DNA of 64,000 bases from the NCBI GenBank assembly GCA_000171835.1, contig ABHC01000018.1, forward strand, positions 62,001 through 126,000, read 5' to 3'. The position numbers and the translations under genes are program-made. The notes under the pieces are model-generated. The model saw only the letters and a list, made by a program, of their open reading frames with translations. It did no database searches and had not been told where the DNA came from. Each line of letters opens with the position of its first letter. Positions within the stretch are counted from its first letter, which is position 1. Origin of the DNA: an alpha proteobacterium BAL199 (lineage in GTDB: Bacteria > Pseudomonadota > Alphaproteobacteria > Thalassobaculales > Thalassobaculaceae). Of this stretch, positions 58,138-64,000 are shown piece after piece.

Positions 58138-59334
58138 TCACGCCTGAACCGGAAAAACCACCCGGCTCTCGACCAGCGCGTTCAGAACCCGCTCACCGGC
58201 CGGTCCACGGTTGCCATGCGCTGTGTTTAGCTCGGACAGCCAAAACACTTCGCGCGCAAGGACCCAGTCGACCATCTCCCGATCTCCGCGCTGCAACGGC
58301 ACCTCTGACCCGGTTGAGGTTCGCAGCGTCAACTGGCCGTCGGCCTCCAGAACCTCCGGCCGGTGCCGCGAGACATAGAAATACTGGTCGGCGGCGCGGT
58401 CCGGCAACCGATAGTCGGTGACCTTCTCGAAGGTCCGCTCCCGCAGGTAGCCGGACAGGTAGTCCACGAACCCGGGATCGCTCAGCATCGTCTTGAGATG
58501 ATCGCCGACGGCCGCCAGGTATCCGGCGAGTTCCTCACGGTCCTCGAAATGCGGCAGCCGTTTTCGCAGAAACTCGTGCTTCGGGGCCTCGCTCGCCAGC
58601 ATGCCGACGACCGTGAAGCCAACTTGCGGCGAAACGCCGAAGGACAAATGCAGCGATGCGGAATCGGTGGCCAGCGCGTCGTGATACACGCCACGCGGAA
58701 GGTAGAGGATATCGCCCGGACGCATGGTGATCCGCTGCGCGACCTTGCCGCGCATCCGGTTGTGTTGCTCTACCGTGAAATCCGACGGACGAATGCCGGC
58801 GGTGAACGTCGCCTCGCGGAAGCGGCCGTCATAGATGTTCCAGGTCTTCTCGCCGGTAATCTGGATCGCGAACACGTCCATGGTGTCGAAATGCGACGCG
58901 TAGCCAGGCACCTGCTGCCACGAGCAGTACATGTTGCAGGAAGTATTGGTCCCGAACAGCCGCTCGAAGCAGCGCGTGACAGCGGCAATGTCAGGGTCGA
59001 TACCGTCGAGATAGTCGAGCACGAAGGTCGCGCCCTTCTGCAGTAATGCCATGACTTTCTGGCGGTCCGGTCGCAGAATCGGTTCGCCGCTGCGGCCCAG
59101 GCCGGGTCGGCAATACTCGCGCGGGTCAAGCACACGCCCGGCCAGCGCCATCTCGATGGACTTTCCGTCCCACAGCTTCGGGCGCTGCAGCAGGTCGTTC
59201 AGCTTGTCCCAGGAAAACAGACGGCCGACATCCTGTACGGAGCCGGCCTCATGGTAGACGCGCTGATCAAGGTAGTCGCGCACGAAGGTCTGACGATCGA
59301 TCGCTTTGAACAGCCGATCGAAGGAAACATCCAT
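58138..59334 (-). CDS. JmjC/cupin-type 2-oxoglutarate oxygenase
   Basis: This 398-aa protein has a JmjC-type double-stranded beta-helix. The iron ligands are H148-x-D150 (YASHFDTMDVFAIQI) and H218 (YLPRGVYHDAL). A Lys for 2-oxoglutarate is possible at GEKTWNIYD. The C-terminal helical and winged-helix-like part (about 260-398) matches ribosomal-oxygenase-like proteins, which hydroxylate Arg or His of ribosomal proteins. Strong GGGAGG precedes the ATG. It is the first gene of the sulfotransferase operon, so its product may be a substrate for sulfation; this is inference. Confidence 0.85.
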   Translation of the reverse strand: MDVSFDRLFKAIDRQTFVRDYLDQRVYHEAGSVQDVGRLFSWDKLNDLLQRPKLWDGKSIEMALAGRVLDPREYCRPGLGRSGEPILRPDRQKVMALLQKGATFVLDYLDGIDPDIAAVTRCFERLFGTNTSCNMYCSWQQVPGYASHFDTMDVFAIQITGEKTWNIYDGRFREATFTAGIRPSDFTVEQHNRMRGKVAQRITMRPGDILYLPRGVYHDALATDSASLHLSFGVSPQVGFTVVGMLASEAPKHEFLRKRLPHFEDREELAGYLAAVGDHLKTMLSDPGFVDYLSGYLRERTFEKVTDYRLPDRAADQYFYVSRHRPEVLEADGQLTLRTSTGSEVPLQRGDREMVDWVLAREVFWLSELNTAHGNRGPAGERVLNALVESRVVFPVQA

Positions 59335-59373
59335 GCCTAGCCTCCCTTAACGAAACGTCCTCCAGAAACGGAA

Positions 59374-59399
59374 GAGGAGCCGCCCGAAGGCGGCTCCTC
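59374..59399 (-). terminator. Rho-independent terminator after the porin gene
   Basis: A perfect 11-bp GC-rich stem GAGGAGCCGCC / GGCGGCTCCTC closes a 4-nt loop. On the minus strand it is followed by TTCCGTTT. It separates the porin from the downstream oxygenase operon. Confidence 0.85.
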
Positions 59400-59421
59400 C
59401 CCGAACTTCACGTAACCAGGA

Positions 59422-60555
59422 TCAGAAGCTAAGCTTGATACCGGTGACGAAGTAGGTCGCTTCGATGTCCTGCACGGTGGCGCCAGCCAGCGTACGGTCA
59501 TTGCTCTCGAAGTTAGCATGGCCGAGGGTCGCTGCTGCGGTCACGCCCGGGCCCAAGGTGTAGTTGGCCGAGAGGTGAACCGTCTTCTGCGACGCGCTGT
59601 TGGTCGTCACGCGAGTGGTGCCGGAACCGGTGGTCAGACCGTCACGCTCGCCATCGAAGTACGTCAGGCTGACGCCCAGCGGGCCAGTCGTGTAGGCCAC
59701 ACCGATGTTGTAGCCGTCGCCATCGCTGCCGTTGTTGTTGTCGTCAGCCTTGGCATACGAACCGCCGACCGCGAACCCACCGAAGCCGATGGTCAGACCG
59801 AAGTTGTAGGCTTCCGGCTCAACCGTGCTGCCGGTCGCGCTGTTCAGGAACTTGCCGTAGCCGCCCGAGATACCGAGGGAAGCACCAGCGAAGTCGCCCT
59901 TAAAGTTCGCACCAACCGCGACCATGTCCGTAGCGGACGCATTGCGGTCGGGGCTGTTGTTGTTGTCCTGGTTGCTGTCCGGCGAGTAGGACAGACCGAT
60001 CTGGAAGCCACCGAAACGCGGTGTGTAGTAGGTCAGCTTCTCAGAGTCGTTGGCCTGACCCGGCTCGACGTAGGTGGAACCGTACGGGTTGCGGAAGTAG
60101 CCGCTGGTCGTGATGCCCGAACCGGAAACCGCGGCCCAGTCGATCTGGTCACCCGAGTTAATGCCGATGCCGTAGTCGGTCGGCGCGTAGTGCATCTTGT
60201 ACATGGCGGAGTTCTCGGAACCGAGATTGATCTCGCCAAAGCTGCCCTTCACGATCAAGTACGACTCGTCGATCTGGTCGCCCGAGTTGCTGTTCGCTTC
60301 GAGCTGGACGTTCACACCGAACTCGATGCCATTGTCCAGGGTCGTCATGCCGGTGAAGTGAATTTCCGAGTCCGACTTGATGTCGAAGCCGTCAATGTCA
60401 CGGGTCGAGCCCGACTGATCGACGGTCGCATAACCAATCCACTGCTCCATGTAGCCGCCGACTTTGGCCGAGATCTTTTCGGCCGCCGAGGCGGGGCTGG
60501 ATGCAATCATGCCCGCGGCGACGATCGCCGTCGTGCCGAGAAGAACCTTTTTCAT
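59422..60555 (-). CDS. Outer-membrane porin (alphaproteobacterial general porin)
   Basis: This 377-aa precursor has a signal peptide (VLLGTTAIVAAGMIASSPAS, cleavage before AEKIS). The mature barrel has alternating strands and Asn/Asp/Gly-rich loops and ends in the classical terminal Phe (TGIKLSF). LGSENSAMYKMHYAPTDYG fits the constriction-loop region of the Rhodobacter-type porin family. G/A-rich GGAGTAGGGGA precedes the ATG. It is a monocistronic gene with its own terminator, expected to be highly expressed. Confidence 0.93.
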   Translation of the reverse strand: MKKVLLGTTAIVAAGMIASSPASAAEKISAKVGGYMEQWIGYATVDQSGSTRDIDGFDIKSDSEIHFTGMTTLDNGIEFGVNVQLEANSNSGDQIDESYLIVKGSFGEINLGSENSAMYKMHYAPTDYGIGINSGDQIDWAAVSGSGITTSGYFRNPYGSTYVEPGQANDSEKLTYYTPRFGGFQIGLSYSPDSNQDNNNSPDRNASATDMVAVGANFKGDFAGASLGISGGYGKFLNSATGSTVEPEAYNFGLTIGFGGFAVGGSYAKADDNNNGSDGDGYNIGVAYTTGPLGVSLTYFDGERDGLTTGSGTTRVTTNSASQKTVHLSANYTLGPGVTAAATLGHANFESNDRTLAGATVQDIEATYFVTGIKLSF

Positions 60556-60821
60556 TCCCCTACTCCCGAGTTCGAGGTGTTATTCCGGGCACGCGACGAC
60601 GTCGTTGCTGACGTGTACCGCCAATCGACGTTGTGTCGCCGCGTCGTCGGTATTGCTATGCCGCTGCACCGGCACCGTCAACAAAGCTCGCCACTTAGCC
60701 GGTGCAAAACTGTCTCATTGTGACGAAAATGCCACATCCGCCGATCGCCTCAGAACGCTGCGGCGATTGCATGGCGGATCAGCCACCGTTAATACAGGGT
60801 CAAACGTCGAGGACGCTTACC

Positions 60822-61355
60822 ATGACTGCCTGGATCCGAACGAAAGCCATTCTCGCCGGTACCGTCCTGCTTGCCGGTTGCTCCGGTGTGCCTGTCGAAT
60901 ACTCCTACCCGACATCCGGGCCGGGCGGGAAGCCGACCTATGAGAAGAAGGAGAGCCTGGTCGGCCCGGATGGTGTCGACCTGTTCTCACTTGGCCGGGC
61001 CAAGGAGCAGAACACCGGTGGAAGCGGGGTGGCCGTCAACGCCTTCTTGTGGCGTGCGTCCCTGGATACGCTGTCGTTCATGCCACTGTCGTCTGCCGAT
61101 CCGTTCGGCGGTGTGATCATCTCGGACTGGTACAACCCGCCGCAGTCACAGAGCGAGCGCTTCAAGATCACCATCTACATTCTTGACCGTGCGCTGCGGT
61201 CGGACGGTATCCGGGCCAATGTGTTCCGGCAGGAGCGGACCGGCGCCGGGCAATGGGTCGACGCCACCGTCGAGCCGACCCTCGGCAAGGACCTTGAGGA
61301 CGCTATCCTGACCCGGGCGCGGCAGATCCGGATCCAGCAGGCCGCCGTCAAATAG
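60822..61355 (+). CDS. DUF3576 lipoprotein
   Basis: This 177-aa precursor has a lipobox after a short hydrophobic stretch ([14 protein letters not shown]). The mature part contains the DUF3576 sequence ([36 protein letters not shown] and [20 protein letters not shown]). It is a conserved alphaproteobacterial envelope lipoprotein of unknown function, usually upstream of leuS as here (76 bp). ATG 60822 is preceded by GAGGACG. An in-frame start at 60702 would put a non-signal leader before the lipobox. Confidence 0.92.
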   Translation: MTAWIRTKAILAGTVLLAGCSGVPVEYSYPTSGPGGKPTYEKKESLVGPDGVDLFSLGRAKEQNTGGSGVAVNAFLWRASLDTLSFMPLSSADPFGGVIISDWYNPPQSQSERFKITIYILDRALRSDGIRANVFRQERTGAGQWVDATVEPTLGKDLEDAILTRARQIRIQQAAVK

Positions 61356-61431
61356 GGCAATTGTGACCCGCCGGGCGGACCGACCCGGCCAAGTGCCGAA
61401 GACCCTCTTCGCATTCCGAAAGACCGATCGC

Positions 61432-63996
61432 ATGGCGCGCTACAACGTCAAGGAAACTGAATCACGCTGGCAGCGCCGTTGGGCCGAAACCGGCGCCTTC
61501 GAGGTCGAGGTCGACCCCGCCAAGCCGAAATACTATGTGCTGGAGATGTTCCCTTATCCGTCGGGCCGGATCCACATGGGGCATGTGCGCAATTACACGC
61601 TTGGCGATGTCGTGGCCCGTTACAAGAAGGCCCGCGGTTTCAATGTCCTTCACCCGATGGGTTGGGACGCCTTCGGTCTGCCGGCGGAGAATGCGGCGAT
61701 CGAACGCGGCGTACACCCGCACGGTTGGACCCACGAGAACATTGACGCCATGAAGGAACAGCTCAAGGGCATGGGCTTGAGCTACGACTGGCGCCGCGAG
61801 ATCGCGACCTGCGATCCGAGCTACTACCGTCACGAACAGAAGATGTTCCTGGACTTCCTGAAAGCGGGTCTCGCCTACCGCAAGGAAAGCTGGGTCAACT
61901 GGGATCCGGAGGAAAACACCGTTCTGGCCAACGAGCAGGTCATCGATGGCCGTGGCTGGCGGTCCGGCGCCCTGGTCGAGAAGCGCAAGCTCAGCCAGTG
62001 GTTCCTGCGCATCACCCACTACGCCCCCGACCTGCTGGAAGCCCTGAACGGACTTGACCGCTGGCCGGAGAAAGTCCGGCTGATGCAGCACAACTGGATC
62101 GGCCGTTCCGAAGGTGCCCGCGTCCGCTTCGAGATCGTAGGTCGCGGCGATTCTCTGGAAGTCTTCACCACTCGGCCGGACACCCTGTTCGGTGCCAGCT
62201 TCGCCGCAGTCTCGCCAAACCACCCGCTGGCCGCGGAAATGGCAGACGGCGACCCCGAGCTCACGGCGTTCATCGCCGAATGCAACCGCAGCAGCACCAG
62301 CGAAGCGGACATCGAGACCGCCGAGAAGAGGGGCTATCGCACGCGGCTGGAAGTGGCGCATCCGTTTCGTCCCGGCGTCACCATGCCGGTCTACGTCGCC
62401 AATTTCGTACTGATGGAATACGGCACCGGCGCCATCTTCGGCTGCCCGGCGCATGACCAGCGTGATCTGGACTTTGCCCGGAAATACGACCTGCCGGTGA
62501 TCCCGGTGGTGTTGCCGCCGAAGGCCGACCCGGCCAGCTTCGAGGTTGGCAGCGAGGCCTATGTCGGCCCGGGCACGATCTACCACTCGGATTTCCTGGA
62601 TGGTTTGGAGATCGAGGCCGCGAAATCCGCCGTCGCCGAACGTCTGGTGGCGGTCGACCGGGGCGAGCGGACCACGACCTGGCGGCTGCGCGACTGGGGG
62701 GTCTCGCGCCAGCGGTACTGGGGCTGCCCGATCCCGATCATTCACTGCGATGCGTGCGGGCCGCAGCCGGTTCCGGAAGACCAGTTGCCGGTCAACCTGC
62801 CGAAGGACGTCGACTTTGACGCGCCCGGCAACCCGCTGGACCGCCATCCGACCTGGAAGCACGTGGACTGCCCGAAATGCAGCGGCAGCGCGCGGCGCGA
62901 AACCGACACGTTCGACACGTTCTTCGAGTCGTCCTGGTACTTCGCACGTTTTACCGATGCCCAGGGGCCGACCGCGTTCGGCCGTCGCGAGGCGGACTAT
63001 TGGCTGCCGGTCGACCAGTACATCGGCGGCGTCGAACACGCCGTCCTGCATCTGTTGTATTCGCGATTCTACACCCGCGCGCTGCGCGACTGCGGGTATC
63101 TCGGAATCGCCGAGCCGTTCGCGGGCCTGATTACCCAGGGCATGGTCTGCCACGAGACTTACAAAGGTCCCGACGGCAAATGGCTGTACCCCTCCGAGGT
63201 GAGCAAGGGCGAGGGCGGGGTAACCGTCACCGTCGACGGCGGCGCTCCGGTGACCGTGGGTCGGGTCGAGAAGATGTCGAAGTCGAAGCGCAACACGGTC
63301 GACCCGGCCAACATCATCGACGCCTATGGAGCCGATACCGCCCGGTTGTTCATGCTGTCGGACAGTCCGCCGGAGCGCGATCTGGAGTGGACGGAAGCCG
63401 GTGTCGACGGCGCCTGGCGCTATTTGAACCGACTGTGGCGTGCGGTCACGGAGTCCGAGATCGCGTTGCCACCGGCCGGCACGCCCAAGCCTGAGACGCT
63501 GTCGCCGGCCGCGGAGCAGACCTGGCGCTCGTGCCACAAGACCATTCTCGGCGTCAGTGACGCCATCGAGCGATTCCGGTTCAATACAGCGGTTGCGCAG
63601 ATCCGGGAGCTGACCAACCTCCTGCACAACCTGGATGGCCGGGGTGCCGGCGAGCCATGGGTGCTGCGCTTCGGGTGGGAGACTGCGGTTCGCCTTCTGG
63701 CGCCGATGATGCCGCATATCGCCGAGGAACTGTGGGTTCAGCTCGGTCACACCAGCCTGCTCACCGCGACGCCCTGGCCCGAGGCCGACCGGACGTTGGC
63801 GGAAGACGAGACCGTGACCATCGCGGTTCAGATCAATGGCAAGCTGCGGGCCACCATCGAGGTTCAGAAGGACACCGACAAGGACGCGCTGATCGCGGAG
63901 GCTCTTGGCCATCCGAATGTCCAGCGCCAGCTTGAGGGGAAGACTCCGCGAAAGGTCATCGCCGTGCCGAACAAAATCGTGAACCTGGTGGCCTGA
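61432..63996 (+). CDS. leuS: Leucyl-tRNA synthetase
   Basis: This 854-aa class I synthetase charges tRNA-Leu. The HIGH motif appears as [18 protein letters not shown] near residue 45. The CP1 editing domain occupies about 225-420 ([32 protein letters not shown]). KMSKS is [14 protein letters not shown] near 625, and the anticodon-binding and C-terminal domains complete it. The length is normal. ATG 61432 opens [13 protein letters not shown] as in relatives. The ATG at 63998, just after the stop, is probably the next gene's start, typically lptE. Confidence 0.98.
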   Translation: MARYNVKETESRWQRRWAETGAFEVEVDPAKPKYYVLEMFPYPSGRIHMGHVRNYTLGDVVARYKKARGFNVLHPMGWDAFGLPAENAAIERGVHPHGWTHENIDAMKEQLKGMGLSYDWRREIATCDPSYYRHEQKMFLDFLKAGLAYRKESWVNWDPEENTVLANEQVIDGRGWRSGALVEKRKLSQWFLRITHYAPDLLEALNGLDRWPEKVRLMQHNWIGRSEGARVRFEIVGRGDSLEVFTTRPDTLFGASFAAVSPNHPLAAEMADGDPELTAFIAECNRSSTSEADIETAEKRGYRTRLEVAHPFRPGVTMPVYVANFVLMEYGTGAIFGCPAHDQRDLDFARKYDLPVIPVVLPPKADPASFEVGSEAYVGPGTIYHSDFLDGLEIEAAKSAVAERLVAVDRGERTTTWRLRDWGVSRQRYWGCPIPIIHCDACGPQPVPEDQLPVNLPKDVDFDAPGNPLDRHPTWKHVDCPKCSGSARRETDTFDTFFESSWYFARFTDAQGPTAFGRREADYWLPVDQYIGGVEHAVLHLLYSRFYTRALRDCGYLGIAEPFAGLITQGMVCHETYKGPDGKWLYPSEVSKGEGGVTVTVDGGAPVTVGRVEKMSKSKRNTVDPANIIDAYGADTARLFMLSDSPPERDLEWTEAGVDGAWRYLNRLWRAVTESEIALPPAGTPKPETLSPAAEQTWRSCHKTILGVSDAIERFRFNTAVAQIRELTNLLHNLDGRGAGEPWVLRFGWETAVRLLAPMMPHIAEELWVQLGHTSLLTATPWPEADRTLAEDETVTIAVQINGKLRATIEVQKDTDKDALIAEALGHPNVQRQLEGKTPRKVIAVPNKIVNLVA

Positions 63997-64000
63997 CATG

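Noticed and set aside
61462-63999. 845-codon frame antisense to leuS
   Set aside because: It is a shadow of the leuS codon pattern in GC-rich DNA. It has no domains and covers almost the full length of a certain gene.

Overview
The window is a high-G+C alphaproteobacterial chromosome segment, most like a marine Rhodospirillales-type genome. Markers of that assignment are a CcrM (GANTC) methyltransferase, a large-type NAD-glutamate dehydrogenase, a PodJ-like polarity protein, ETF-ubiquinone oxidoreductase, a DUF4169 protein, a DUF3576 lipoprotein directly before leuS, and a CenR-like response regulator. No taxon name can be fixed from the sequence alone.

Region 1 (1-10,000) is a mobile-element graveyard. 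A tyrosine recombinase, cut by the window edge, is followed by one arm of a 784-bp inverted repeat (773-1556). The other arm lies at 8043-8096 plus 9248-9977. The arms enclose an AT-richer remnant encoding the exonuclease domain and motif A of a family-B DNA polymerase. The left side was invaded by an ISL3-type element (1557-3051). A 75-bp inverted copy of that ISL3 end, at 6865-6939, truncates the polymerase, so 1557-6939 looks like a composite transposon. It carries a frameshifted ISAs1 element, a subtilisin-like protease and a host-like gene fragment. The right arm was split by an IS630-type element (8097-9245) at a CTAG whose intact version survives in the left arm. Long inverted repeats around a family-B polymerase recall linear 'invertron' replicons, and this is the strongest candidate for something undescribed.

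Region 2 (10,150-16,750) is an accessory island with visibly lower G+C than the core. A GbsR/MarR-type regulator diverges from a MipA/OmpV porin, a double SpoIIAA-like protein and a two-gene RND efflux system. The intergenic region holds a clear dyad operator.

Region 3 (16,850-29,640) carries phosphonoacetaldehyde hydrolase, an M20 hydrolase, a PLP dehydratase, an RTX-repeat protein broken by an in-frame stop, NAD-glutamate dehydrogenase, an Atg22/UMF1-like transporter, ccrM and rnhB. The DNA upstream of ccrM is packed with CcrM's own GANTC sites.

Region 4 (29,770-54,640) is core-like. It contains a radical SAM protein, an APH-like kinase, DUF4169, a glycosyltransferase, moaB, a soluble lytic transglycosylase, family-4 UDG, ETF-QO, a TPR lipoprotein, ispE, three tandem paralogues sharing a PodJ-type 'WSVKG' N-terminal module, tRNA-Gln, a membrane nucleotide cyclase, a methyltransferase, an MBL hydrolase, an MFS transporter, a response regulator, DUF427, an alpha/beta hydrolase, a RibA-like protein and a YkuD-type transpeptidase.

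Region 5 (54,660-64,000) holds a tight operon of JmjC-type oxygenase, sulfotransferase, TPR-sulfotransferase and YggS. A porin with a strong terminator, the DUF3576 lipoprotein and leuS follow.
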